Shown here piece by piece: positions 36,831-45,844 of a DNA stretch of 64,000 bases. Numbering within the stretch: the stretch's first letter is position 1; each line of letters opens with the position of its first letter. The stretch is taken from the NCBI GenBank assembly GCA_022821065.1, contig JAJEEK010000021.1, positions 1-64,000 of the forward strand, in the 5' to 3' direction. The notes beneath the pieces were generated by a model, which was not told the origin of the DNA, made no database searches, and saw nothing but the letters and a program-made list of their open reading frames with translations. Both the position numbers and the translations under genes were made by a program. Source of the DNA: Candidatus Poribacteria bacterium. GTDB taxonomy: Bacteria > Poribacteria > WGA-4E > WGA-3G.

Positions 36831-38450
36831 TTAATTTCCGTTAGTTTCCGCTTCAGTTACAGAATAATAATACCCTACGATAATACACATCTCGTCTTCA
36901 GATGTAAATCCGAATTCAATAGGTACATCTCGATCGTAGTTGTTATGGGTACACTGAAAACTGAGTCCGTCCGTCGCATCAAGCACGAGCGGCGGGTCAT
37001 AGAACGTGATAGGTGCGTCATCATAAGCGACGCTCCGATGGAGCAGTTCATTTGTAGACCTCTGAGTAATTTCAAACAATTCACCATGTCTGTGCATGTG
37101 AGAAGTGAGCATCATTATATTCAAAACTGCATCGGGGGCTGCGCCTCGGAGTTCAAGTTCATCTTCAATGTACCAGTCCATTTGTGTAATACGGGTGAGT
37201 CCGGGCGGAACGTTAATCTCTGTGTTGGAGACAAAAATCTCAATCGCCTCATACTTGACTTCTTCAGGTTGGAGCGTATAGAGATTAATGTAGACCTCAC
37301 CTATGAGTGTTTCGGTGCCTAACAAATTAATATAATGAGAGTTCAAGTCGAACATAGTATCGCCGGGGAGTCGGAGTGCGACACCTTCTGGAAATTGAAA
37401 GGAGAAATCCTCGGTTTGTGTCCCGGCAACGAAGAACCGGTCGCCTCCGAGATTTCCGAGTGCTTGTGGATCGTCTGGATCGAGTTCACGGAAAATGTGT
37501 TCTGGGTCAACTCCTATTCCGGGGGTGGTGCCAGTATGGATAATGCCTTCTGCTATAGCCTCATCAGTGAGCCTATATAAGATGAAGTGATGACTGCCCG
37601 TCGGATAGAAAATCTCATATCCGTTGATGAATATATCATCTTCTACCGGATCGCCGTTTTCATCACGGATCTGCGTTGCGTAAAAGACCTCGCGTTCGGT
37701 GCCGGGTTCAATCTTGTAAGGCGGTAGATGCAATTGATAGCCCTGCCCAGGCGGCGGTGCCTGAGGTGGATGAAATGTTTCCTCGGGGTCTCGTAGCACA
37801 CCAAGATCGCCGATAGCTTCAATTTTACCTGTCTGTGGTGCACCTGCAGCAATCCAGGTACGAACTGCCTCTATCTTACCGTTGTGAAGGATTCCCGCAC
37901 TCAATGGCATTCTGCTCCCGTGTGCGGGTTCTGTCGGTCCAATGAGTTTCGTCAACAGGAAACTATTCTCTGGATTGCCTGGATCAACAAGTTTCATACC
38001 CGCAGCAGCTGCCACAGAATTGTCAGGCTCTCGTCCGATCAGATCCTCATAAGATCGGTCGTAGGTAAGGTTCAAATTCGCGATATTCGCAGGCGCAGCA
38101 TGGCACGCACTATTTGCGCAGCTTTTATCAAAGATATACTCTTGAATGTTATGATACGCTGAATTTTCATCCGGTGCAGTTTGCCCGAAACTATTGCTGA
38201 CGCGAACGAGATCTAAAACATTGACAACGCCATCGCGATTGACATCAGGGTCCTGTTGAGCCGTACGATCTCGCGGCTGTCCAAAAGCAGCAGCCACAAG
38301 CACTAAATCTTGGATATTTACGATACCGTCTTTATTAACATCCTCTAATAAAGTTGGGAAATCGCTGTGTCCAAACGCAGCAGAAGATACAGTTCCTATT
38401 AGCGAGAGTATTAGTATGGAATAAACTATTTTTTTAAATACAATTTGCAT
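36831..38450 (-). CDS. Secreted dockerin / heme c / type II copper monooxygenase chimera
   Basis: 539 residues. A signal peptide (to about 27) is followed by two dockerin-type calcium repeats (DVNKDGIVNIQDLVLVAAAF and DVNRDGVVNVLDLVRVSNSF). A heme-binding-like site, Cys111-x4-Cys116-His117, comes next. The remainder resembles the PHM-type copper monooxygenase, with all expected copper ligands: His287-His288 (GSHHF), His372 (NSHYIN), His451-x-His453 (SHMHRHG) and Met521 (EDEMCII). It would use two coppers to hydroxylate a substrate in the periplasm, with electrons possibly supplied by the heme domain. The substrate is unknown. AGGGGG precedes the ATG. Confidence 0.75.
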   Translation of the reverse strand: MQIVFKKIVYSILILSLIGTVSSAAFGHSDFPTLLEDVNKDGIVNIQDLVLVAAAFGQPRDRTAQQDPDVNRDGVVNVLDLVRVSNSFGQTAPDENSAYHNIQEYIFDKSCANSACHAAPANIANLNLTYDRSYEDLIGREPDNSVAAAAGMKLVDPGNPENSFLLTKLIGPTEPAHGSRMPLSAGILHNGKIEAVRTWIAAGAPQTGKIEAIGDLGVLRDPEETFHPPQAPPPGQGYQLHLPPYKIEPGTEREVFYATQIRDENGDPVEDDIFINGYEIFYPTGSHHFILYRLTDEAIAEGIIHTGTTPGIGVDPEHIFRELDPDDPQALGNLGGDRFFVAGTQTEDFSFQFPEGVALRLPGDTMFDLNSHYINLLGTETLIGEVYINLYTLQPEEVKYEAIEIFVSNTEINVPPGLTRITQMDWYIEDELELRGAAPDAVLNIMMLTSHMHRHGELFEITQRSTNELLHRSVAYDDAPITFYDPPLVLDATDGLSFQCTHNNYDRDVPIEFGFTSEDEMCIIVGYYYSVTEAETNGN

Positions 38451-38483
38451 TTTAACCCCCTGAGGATTTTAATATAAATAATT

Positions 38484-38605
38484 TAGGACTTACGCAATTT
38501 TGGCTGCAGCTTGTTCTTTTCGATAAGATTTCTCGGAAAACATAGCGTTCTTGCGGCACAAACTGGGAAGTTTGTGCTACAAAAGAGCAGCATGCGTAAG
38601 TCCTA
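38484..38605. mobile_element. MITE-like element, copy A
   Basis: 122 bp with terminal inverted repeats TAGGACTTACGCA / TGCGTAAGTCCTA, flanked by the perfect direct repeat TAATT (38479-38483 and 38606-38610). It has no coding capacity. A truncated second right end, with one inserted base, follows at about 38621-38659. It lies in the gap between the copper enzyme gene and the Ldh gene. Confidence 0.85.
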
Positions 38606-38738
38606 TAATTAAACTTCATAGAGTTTGTGCTACAAAAGAGCAGCATGCGATAAGTCCTAAGTATATAACATTTTGGAAGAAAATCAAGAAAAATCTCATC
38701 TGTTTTCTTAATTTTCTTCCACGGCAGTGTGAAGGAAG

Positions 38739-39743
38739 TTATTCATCCCACGGCAATGGTACGCCGAGGCGTTCGCTGACAGCGCGTGCCCCTTCCTGCT
38801 CCATTTCACCATAACGGATACCGTCACGGCGATGTTGTTCCATCCGCTCCGTTTCGATCGCTCCGGGTAGGAGTGCTTGATCGGTTCCCGGCATCGGTTG
38901 GTATGTTTCGCGAACATCGTGCACTAAACGATCAACTTCAGCGTGGAAGACATCGGGTGGCACAACGGATTCGATATCTATTGCGAGTACCATACCGCCA
39001 TGACGTGCGCCCTTCCATTTTGCGGTATCCTCAGACGGCGGTTCCGTGAAGCCGGTAAATGCGCCACCGAGTAGACACGCCACGGCAGTATAACCGATAC
39101 TCTTGAAGAAGGCAGCGGGGATCACCGAAAGGAGCGCGTCGAATTCGGGACCGCGTTGGTAGTCCGCCATGATACAAGTCGCTGCATCGAGGACAACCGG
39201 CGGTTCGTCGCCAGACGGGATGGCGAAACATATCGGCGGATTGCCGTAATATCCGAGTTGCGGTTTCGGGTCTTGTCCGGCAGCGTTGCCGTGGTTCTGA
39301 TAGCCTTGGACGGAGAACCCGATACAACCGGCTTCGTTACAAATACGGGCATAGTGTCCTGCGGATCCGTAGTGTCCAATATAGCGGACGAGTCCCATGC
39401 CGATGCCGACTTCTTTCGCTTTCGCGATTGCGTGTTCGGTGGCACGGACCATTGGAAGGTAACCGAGTGTGCCGTTGCCATCAAGTACAACAGCGGTTGG
39501 TGTTTCATGGATGACACGAATATCTGGGTTAGGATTCAGACTCCCATTTTCAAAGCCTCCACAATATCCGTTGACCGTTCTTGTGCCGTGGCTGCGGACA
39601 CCTCGGAGGTCCGAATTGACGAGTAGACGGCTGATGAGTGCAGCGTGCTCGTGTGTGATACCGGCTTTCTCAAAACAGGCGGTGCTGAAGTTAAGAAGCC
39701 GTTCTTCGTTTACATGGACGAAATCTTCTGGTGGTCGATTCAT
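38739..39743 (-). CDS. Malate/lactate dehydrogenase-like oxidoreductase (Ldh family)
   Basis: 334 residues of the type-2 malate/L-lactate dehydrogenase family (NAD(P)-dependent, distinct from classical Rossmann LDH). The signature LLVNSDLRGVRSHGTRTVNGY holds the catalytic His, and GSAGHYARI and GNAAGQDPK continue the fold. AAGGAG precedes the ATG. Enzymes of this family act on malate, ureidoglycolate, sulfolactate or related 2-hydroxyacids. The substrate is undefined here. Confidence 0.85.
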   Translation of the reverse strand: MNRPPEDFVHVNEERLLNFSTACFEKAGITHEHAALISRLLVNSDLRGVRSHGTRTVNGYCGGFENGSLNPNPDIRVIHETPTAVVLDGNGTLGYLPMVRATEHAIAKAKEVGIGMGLVRYIGHYGSAGHYARICNEAGCIGFSVQGYQNHGNAAGQDPKPQLGYYGNPPICFAIPSGDEPPVVLDAATCIMADYQRGPEFDALLSVIPAAFFKSIGYTAVACLLGGAFTGFTEPPSEDTAKWKGARHGGMVLAIDIESVVPPDVFHAEVDRLVHDVRETYQPMPGTDQALLPGAIETERMEQHRRDGIRYGEMEQEGARAVSERLGVPLPWDE

Positions 39744-39803
39744 ATCTTTCTCCTTCGCTGTGGGGTACCAATATGCTATATGTCCAATAACTCTGGAGTA
39801 AAA

Positions 39804-40961
39804 TTAAAAGGGATTGATCTGTTTATGGAACTGCTTTTCTCCGTTTTTGATGGTGAGAATCACGGCACTTTTGGTTGGGTGCCGGTTTTCGTCATAACTG
39901 GCAATGGTCGTTGCACCGATGTAATTCTCGGTAACGGCAAGTTGCTTGCGGATTTCATCCGAATCAAGGCTGCCTGCTCGTTCGATTGCCGCAAAGAGCA
40001 ACTTAACGGCATCATAACTGACAGCAACACCACCCGTCGGTGTGGAATTGTAGATAGATTCGTAGGTCTCAACAAACGCGCGTGCTGTGGGTTCATTTGT
40101 GTCCGGTGAGAAATGCCCACTGAAGAAACTGCCTTCCACTTCGGCATCTTCGTTATCGAAAAGAAGTTCGCTGTCCCATGAATCTGCACCAAGGAAAATC
40201 GTGGGTTCGCCTGCTTCGTTTTGCAGTGTCATCGCTCGTGCTTGTTGTGTTATGAGTGCAATGTCTTGAACAAAACCGGCTGTGAAAAGCGCGTCGGGCT
40301 TCGCAGCAGCAATATTTGTCAGTTGTGCTGTAAAGTCTGACGGATCGCCTTCGTAGAATTCACGTGCAACGATTTCACCACCGAGTTCGCTGAAATTGCG
40401 TGCGAAGAATTCAGAGATGCCCTCCGTGTAGAGATCGCCCTTCCGTGTGATGAGGGCAGCGGTGCCCAGATTGAGATCCGCTATCGCAAACTGTGCCATC
40501 ACAGCACCTTGGAAACTATCCGTGAAAGATGCCATGAAAACGAAATCGCCAGCATTTGTTACGTTCGGGTTGGTTGCCGTTGTCGTAACCATCGGGATTC
40601 CGTAACGCTGTGCGAGCGGGCCGACTTCAACAGCATGTGACGAACGGTTGGGTCCAATGAGCGCGATAATTTCGTCTTCAACGATGAGGGTTTCAGCGAT
40701 TTGGACAGAAACCTCTGGCCCCGCTTCTTTGTTAATGTGTCCAATCAATTCGACAGGCATCCCAAGAAGGCCACCACGTTGGTTAATCTCGGTAACAGCC
40801 ATCTCAGCACCGTTTGGATACGTAACGCGTTCACCAGCAACAATGAAACCGATCTTGAGCTTCTCTTCTTGTTGCGGCGCAACAACCTTTTGGATGTTAT
40901 CGCAGCCGATGTATATCACCAGTAGGACACTAAAACCGATAAGCGCAAAGAGTTTTTGCAT
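39804..40961 (-). CDS. ABC transporter substrate-binding lipoprotein (branched-chain amino acid type)
   Basis: 385 residues from MQKLFALIGF, which has AAGGA upstream and a lipobox (VIYIGC). The type I periplasmic-binding fold is seen in KIGFIVAGERVTYPNGAEMA, EDEIIALIGPNRSSHA and GIPMVTTTATNPNVT. No permease or ATPase genes accompany it, so it is a stand-alone sensor or shares a transporter elsewhere. The gene diverges from the sulfotransferase gene at 41150. Confidence 0.85.
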   Translation of the reverse strand: MQKLFALIGFSVLLVIYIGCDNIQKVVAPQQEEKLKIGFIVAGERVTYPNGAEMAVTEINQRGGLLGMPVELIGHINKEAGPEVSVQIAETLIVEDEIIALIGPNRSSHAVEVGPLAQRYGIPMVTTTATNPNVTNAGDFVFMASFTDSFQGAVMAQFAIADLNLGTAALITRKGDLYTEGISEFFARNFSELGGEIVAREFYEGDPSDFTAQLTNIAAAKPDALFTAGFVQDIALITQQARAMTLQNEAGEPTIFLGADSWDSELLFDNEDAEVEGSFFSGHFSPDTNEPTARAFVETYESIYNSTPTGGVAVSYDAVKLLFAAIERAGSLDSDEIRKQLAVTENYIGATTIASYDENRHPTKSAVILTIKNGEKQFHKQINPF

Positions 40962-41149
40962 TATAGTCAATTCCTTGTAAAAAATGATTTGATTTGTTTT
41001 TAATATTTGATACAATATCGTGAATAGCGTGAAAGATTTGATTAATCGTTTGGACACACACGCCAGTTTTCTACATGTCATTATCCTCTAACATTTGAAA
41101 ATATGCAAGTGTTTTCCACAAAGGTATCAGCACCATTGAGTTTTAAGCT

Positions 41150-41908
41150 ATGGAAAATTTAATTACAGTGATTGGTCGCGGTCATTCTGGGACGCGTGCC
41201 ATCTCTCATACGTTATATGCGAGTGGTGTTTATATGGGGAGCCAGCTGAACCCGTCTGGCGATAAAATTCCGCCACAAGATATGTATTCTGCCTGCCGTG
41301 TCATGGCACGGTATGTTAGATGGGAAGGCGACCTCTCCTGGGATTTTAGCGCACTTTTCGCAATGCCAATTGACCCTGAGTTTAAATGGCTCATTAATGC
41401 ATACTTAGCGGATGTGCTACGAAATCCTGAACCCTATAAAGGTTGGAAAATTCCGGAAACGACGCTTGTCTACCCGTGGATTGTACGGATGTTTCCTGAT
41501 ATAAAGTACATCCACTGGATTCGGGACCCGCGGGATTGTATTCGGTCAAGCCATAAAACGGATGACCTTCGTGATTTCGGTGTCGAATATTCCGCAACCA
41601 ACGACATCTATGAAAAGCGCGCGATTTCTTGGCTCTACCAGTATCAACTCATGAAAGCCACACCGATGCCTAAAAACGTGATTCAGATCCGTTTTGAGGA
41701 CTTCGTTTTAGATCAGGAAGGGACGCTGAAGTCGCTTGAGGATTTCTTAGGTATCCCGTTAGGACGGATTATTGTCCGCGAAGAAGCGGTGGCGCGCTGG
41801 CAGCGAGATGTCACAGCATTGGACCCGGGTGCCTCGTTACCGCAATACGAATTTGAGTTTCTGAAAGAAGCGATTGTTGAGAACGATTATCCCTTAAGTG
41901 CCATATAG
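41150..41908 (+). CDS. Sulfotransferase-like protein
   Basis: 252 residues. The PAPS 5'-phosphosulfate loop is GRGHSGTRAI (9-18), and the 3'-phosphate region is YIHWIRDPRDCIRSS. It should transfer sulfate from PAPS to a hydroxyl of a small molecule or glycan, although some relatives have other roles. It is the first gene of a three-gene plus-strand run with a Gfo/Idh dehydrogenase and a HAD hydrolase, 18 bp before the next gene. Confidence 0.8.
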   Translation: MENLITVIGRGHSGTRAISHTLYASGVYMGSQLNPSGDKIPPQDMYSACRVMARYVRWEGDLSWDFSALFAMPIDPEFKWLINAYLADVLRNPEPYKGWKIPETTLVYPWIVRMFPDIKYIHWIRDPRDCIRSSHKTDDLRDFGVEYSATNDIYEKRAISWLYQYQLMKATPMPKNVIQIRFEDFVLDQEGTLKSLEDFLGIPLGRIIVREEAVARWQRDVTALDPGASLPQYEFEFLKEAIVENDYPLSAI

Positions 41909-41926
41909 ACAGCGAAAGGAAAAATT

Positions 41927-42949
41927 ATGTCAACGAACACGCCTTACCGGGTTGGACTTGTTGGAACGGGTGGAATCGCGAATGCACACGGCGGTGCATG
42001 TCAAGAGGCACCGAGTGCTGAATTGGCGGCTATCTGTGACGTGTCGGAAGCTGCGTTAGCCGGTTTCGGTGAACGGTTTAACGTGAAACCTGAAAATCGC
42101 TATCTGTCTTTAGAAGAGATGTTGGATACTGAGAACTTGGATATCGCTATTATCTGTACGTGGGGCGCCTACCACGCCGATGTCGGCATCCAGATCGCTG
42201 AATCGCGTCAGGTCAAGGCGATTTTGTGTGAAAAACCGTTCACGTCAACGGCGATGGAAGCGGAAGCGTTTGTCGGTGCAGCAGAAGAGAACGGTATTTT
42301 GGTGGCAGAGGCGTTTAAGTTCCGGCATCACCCGATGCATCTCAAGGCGAAGGAATTGATTGATTCCGGGGCAATTGGCGAGTTTATGACGCTCCGCAGT
42401 ACGTTCTGCACGGGTGGTGGCGGTGGCGGACCGGAGGCACGTCGTCCTGAAGCGAATTGGCGGTTCAATAAAACGAAAGGTGGCGGTAGCATCTACGATT
42501 TGGCGTGTTACAATATCCATCACGCGCGATTTATGTTCGGTGCTGAACCGATTCGTGTGTCGGGTGCATCTCAAGCTGGGATGGAAGTGGACGACGCTTC
42601 CTATCTACTGTTAGTATTTCCGGGTGAAAAAACCGCTCAGATTTCTACCGGTTTTAATTGTGCGGGTGGACAATACGCCGAAATGGCTGGCTGGGGTGGT
42701 ATGCTCAGAATTGATAGGGCATGGAACAATGAAAATTCTGCTGTAGATATCGTTTTGCAGAATCGAGAGGGGCATCAAGTTATCGATTTTGAACCGTGTT
42801 TTCAGTTTGCGTTGCAACTGGAACATCTATGTGAAGTTTTAGCAACTGGGAAACCGCACCGTATTTCACCGGAAAGTTGCGTGAATCAGATGCGTGTCAT
42901 TGATGCCGCCTTTGAAGCGATGGCAACTGGAAGGACAGTCGAATTATGA
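41927..42949 (+). CDS. Gfo/Idh/MocA-family oxidoreductase
   Basis: 340 residues. The NAD(P) site VGLVGTGGIANAHG is at the N-terminus, the conserved CEKPF lies at about 105, and the C-terminal alpha/beta domain carries SIYDLACYNIHHARFMFG. It probably acts on a sugar or inositol. AAAGGAAAAATT precedes the ATG. It overlaps the following HAD gene by 4 bp. Confidence 0.9.
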   Translation: MSTNTPYRVGLVGTGGIANAHGGACQEAPSAELAAICDVSEAALAGFGERFNVKPENRYLSLEEMLDTENLDIAIICTWGAYHADVGIQIAESRQVKAILCEKPFTSTAMEAEAFVGAAEENGILVAEAFKFRHHPMHLKAKELIDSGAIGEFMTLRSTFCTGGGGGGPEARRPEANWRFNKTKGGGSIYDLACYNIHHARFMFGAEPIRVSGASQAGMEVDDASYLLLVFPGEKTAQISTGFNCAGGQYAEMAGWGGMLRIDRAWNNENSAVDIVLQNREGHQVIDFEPCFQFALQLEHLCEVLATGKPHRISPESCVNQMRVIDAAFEAMATGRTVEL

Positions 42950-43644
42950 CAAATTTTACGGAGACGAAGGCACTGACCTTCGATTTGTTCGGTACAATCT
43001 TGGATTTAGGGGGTAGTCTTACACCATTCATCAGTAAATCGCTGGATGCTCATGCTGCAGTGGATGTATCTGCGGATGAATTTTGGGAGCAGTGGCGTTA
43101 CAGACAACGGATTGAGCAGTATCAGGACACGATTATGATGCTTGGGCACAGCGGCTATCTGGAGACGGTGCGCCGCGCGTTGCACTACACATTGAGACGG
43201 AACAGTATTGATGTCTTGCCTGATACGGTAAAAGAGTTCATGCGTGGTTGGGAGCAGCTTTCACCGTTTCCAGAAGTTTTGGCTGCACTCTCTCGCCTGC
43301 AATCGCAATATCGATTGGTAATCTTGTCGAACGGGGATCCATCGTTTTTAGACTACCTTGTTAGAGAACGTGTTGGATGGGATTTTAACGATGTCATCTC
43401 GGTTACATCAGTTGGGGCGTTCAAACCACATCCGGCGGTCTACCGTGCCGCTGCGAAAGAATTAGGGCTCGAAGTCAAAGAGTGTCTGATGGTGTCAGCG
43501 AACTCGTTTGACATCGTAGGGGCGCGAGCGTGTGGCTATAAGGGCGCCTTTGTCAACCGATACTTGCTGCCTTATGAAGAGACCTCCTACCAACCGGATG
43601 TAACCGTGCGCGATTTTACGGCGTTGGCAGATGCGCTGCTGTAG
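42946..43644 (+). CDS. HAD-superfamily hydrolase (haloacid dehalogenase type II-like)
   Basis: 232 residues. The nucleophile Asp lies in LTFDLFGTILDLG, Ser and Asn in VILSNGDPSFL, and SVGAFKPHPAVYRAAAKELG holds the conserved Lys. MVSANSFDIVGARACGYKG closes the site. It is either a 2-haloacid dehalogenase or a phosphatase. Motif I with DxFGT favours the dehalogenase subgroup. Its start ATGA overlap with the Gfo/Idh gene means coupled translation. Confidence 0.85.
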   Translation: MTNFTETKALTFDLFGTILDLGGSLTPFISKSLDAHAAVDVSADEFWEQWRYRQRIEQYQDTIMMLGHSGYLETVRRALHYTLRRNSIDVLPDTVKEFMRGWEQLSPFPEVLAALSRLQSQYRLVILSNGDPSFLDYLVRERVGWDFNDVISVTSVGAFKPHPAVYRAAAKELGLEVKECLMVSANSFDIVGARACGYKGAFVNRYLLPYEETSYQPDVTVRDFTALADALL

Positions 43645-43779
43645 ACAGTATTAGCAATCGTGAGCACAGTTCGCTCCTACCAACAAAGAGAAACGTTGCG
43701 AATCGCGAGCACAAGAAACGCCCCAGCAAAAACACTCGCTCCTACCAGAAGCGAATAATAAAAAAGCGTCTACTTAATC

Positions 43780-43900
43780 AGGACTTACGCAATTTTGACA
43801 GTAGGCGGTTCTGTTAGATGAGATTTTTCTGAAAACACAGCGTTTTTGTAGCACAAACTAACAGTTTATGGGACATAAAGCGCCGCATGCGTAAGTCCTA
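43780..43900. mobile_element. MITE-like element, copy B, inserted at a stop codon
   Basis: 121 bp with the same terminal repeats as copy A (one end has C for T) and a perfect TTAAT duplication at 43775-43779 and 43901-43905. The right duplication contains the stop codon TAA of the gene at 43901-44881, so the insertion occurred exactly at the end of that gene. The 43645-43779 stretch holds only short direct repeats with TCGCTCCTACCA. Confidence 0.85.
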
Positions 43901-44881
43901 TTAATTATTGTTGGCTTTACTATAATTTCGGATTTTTATTGCGCCCCAAGATGTCGTTGCATGCGATGCTGAAAGCGAAACGGGGAGCTGCTTCGGGCTA
44001 AACCAATTGCCGGAACGGTTACTGCCTTTGGTCGTAAGCTGCGTCATCTTGTGTGTTGTTAGATCGACCTTGAATATCTGTGAGTCGCTGCCGACAACAC
44101 CTTCGGTATAAACGAGTTCATCTCCAGAAGGCGACCATGCGGGTGCATCTGCGACGAACGATTCAACTCGCCTGAGATTGCTGCTGTCTCGGTTAACGAC
44201 AAATACGGACTGTTGTTTCCTTCGAGGTTTGAACCAGACGAAAGCGATTCTGCTATCAACGGGTGACCACGCCGGTTGAAACATGCGCGGGTGATCCTCT
44301 GGGAAAAGCGTCTCCTGTTCTCGGGTTCCGACATCAATAAACCGTATTTGTCGGCTTGCCCAGTGTAACTCATCAGCAACAACAAAGGCGATTTCCGATC
44401 CGTCCGCTGACCAAACGGGGTACCCGCTATGTGCGCTATTTAGATGCACAATAAGTTCCACCGATGTCCCATCTGTTCTTGCCGTGTGAATACTAATACC
44501 GTCCAAGACGCGATAAGCATAAGCGATTCTCTCACCCTTCGGGGCCCATGTCGGTTGTGTTCTGTATGCCTCATCGAACCCGAATATTGGGCGGATGTTC
44601 CTGCCGTCTATGTCCATAAGATAGAGAGCGCGTGTCCCGGCGCGATTCGAGGTGAAGAGTATCTGGTCGCCTGTTGGTGAGATGACGGGTTCCCAATCGA
44701 CGGCGCGATCGTAGGTTAACCGCTCCTGCCGAGTGCCATCGGGGTTCATCATATAGATCTCCCAATTCCCATCTCGATTCGACGAAAATACAATCTTTTC
44801 ACTGTTGAGCCGTTTTGCTGAAAGCGGACACAAGCAAACAAAGATAAGGGAGGCATGGATGAAAATGTTTCGCAATTTCAT
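43901..44881 (-). CDS. TolB-like beta-propeller, secreted
   Basis: 326 residues from MKLRNIFIHAS, with GGGAGGG directly upstream and a signal peptide ending near CPLSAK. Repeats of the PD40/TolB type include KIVFSSNRDGNWEIYMMNPD, QILFTSNRAGTRALYLMDID and RIAYAYRVLDGISIHTARTD, about six in all. It ends in SASHATTSWGAIKIRNYSKANNN, which carries a TSWGAIK motif shared with two other secreted proteins here. It probably lies in the periplasm. Confidence 0.75.
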   Translation of the reverse strand: MKLRNIFIHASLIFVCLCPLSAKRLNSEKIVFSSNRDGNWEIYMMNPDGTRQERLTYDRAVDWEPVISPTGDQILFTSNRAGTRALYLMDIDGRNIRPIFGFDEAYRTQPTWAPKGERIAYAYRVLDGISIHTARTDGTSVELIVHLNSAHSGYPVWSADGSEIAFVVADELHWASRQIRFIDVGTREQETLFPEDHPRMFQPAWSPVDSRIAFVWFKPRRKQQSVFVVNRDSSNLRRVESFVADAPAWSPSGDELVYTEGVVGSDSQIFKVDLTTHKMTQLTTKGSNRSGNWFSPKQLPVSLSASHATTSWGAIKIRNYSKANNN

Positions 44882-44908
44882 GTGCACCCTCCCCATGTTG
44901 TTAAAGCA

Positions 44909-45700
44909 TTATGGACTCATTTTGAGTTGCGCCCAGGTCACAGCAAGCTTGTCGTGCAGTTCAACGGCAAGAATTTTATCCTGAAGGGTAGCGGCATAGA
45001 ACAATAGGTTTTCAATAAACGGAAGATTCGTATCAACCTTCGCCTGATCTTCATTTTGCATTGCTGTGATGATATACGCGCCATCACCGTGATATAAGAG
45101 TGCCACAATGAGATGGTTACCAACCGTCGCGAGTGGAATATACGCGCGATCGGGGTTGTGCCACTTATCATCCGTCACAATCGCTGTTATCTTGTTTGGA
45201 TCGGTGAAAAGCGTCCCTACCTCCGGTGCTTTTGTCGGTTCAAAATTTTCTGTCCTGCCGGTTTCATCACCGTTCAGTGGTTTAGGGAGCCAAGGTGTTG
45301 GACACCCGACAGCATCATCGTGGTCCTGCTCAACGTTAATGCAAATCCCCCCGTCCTCAACAAACGCTAAAACAGCATCTGCTCCCTGATCACTGAAACG
45401 CCATCCGCCTTCACAAATCTCGCCTTGCCCAAGCCAGAGGATATCAAAATCAGTGGCATCCGCTTTCGCGAGTTTCGGATCTTGCGTAACCTCGTAATCG
45501 AAGGTAAAATTCTGAATTTTTTTCACATTTTTACTAATCGTTGGTGCTTCAACTTGGGTTATGTTGTTCCCCAATATCAGGACCTTTTTTTTTGACGCAG
45601 CTATTGATTGAACAGAGAACATCACTACAGTAAGGAAAAAACACAAACAACCGACCACAACAGTGTGAAATTGACGCGTTACTATTGTATCCCTTTTCAT
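44909..45700 (-). CDS. Secreted ThuA-like protein with TWAQLK C-terminus
   Basis: 263 residues from MKRDTIVTRQ, after AAGGAG. A hydrophobic signal segment ends near SIAASKKK. The fold reads like a ThuA/class I glutamine amidotransferase-like domain: KVLILGNNITQVE, DFDILWLGQGEICEGGW, ADAVLAFVEDGGICINVEQ, and IVALLYHGDGAYI. Sugar-acting relatives are known, but the catalytic residues are not clearly kept. It ends VELHDKLAVTWAQLKMSP. The 90 bp before the following WD40 gene hold nothing. Confidence 0.65.
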   Translation of the reverse strand: MKRDTIVTRQFHTVVVGCLCFFLTVVMFSVQSIAASKKKVLILGNNITQVEAPTISKNVKKIQNFTFDYEVTQDPKLAKADATDFDILWLGQGEICEGGWRFSDQGADAVLAFVEDGGICINVEQDHDDAVGCPTPWLPKPLNGDETGRTENFEPTKAPEVGTLFTDPNKITAIVTDDKWHNPDRAYIPLATVGNHLIVALLYHGDGAYIITAMQNEDQAKVDTNLPFIENLLFYAATLQDKILAVELHDKLAVTWAQLKMSP

Positions 45701-45844
45701 TTCTTGAATAGCTCCTTTTGCTGTAAACTTATGTCCAAGGACATAAGGGTTCACTTATCTTTCCTCCTAATAGACCTATCAGCACTCATTTGGCAAAATG
45801 GTAACATATTTGTAAAAAAAAAGTCAAGAAAAAGTTAAATTTTT

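Noticed and set aside
39804..40961. Complete ABC importer operon
   Set aside because: Only the binding protein is present; no permease or ATPase genes lie nearby.
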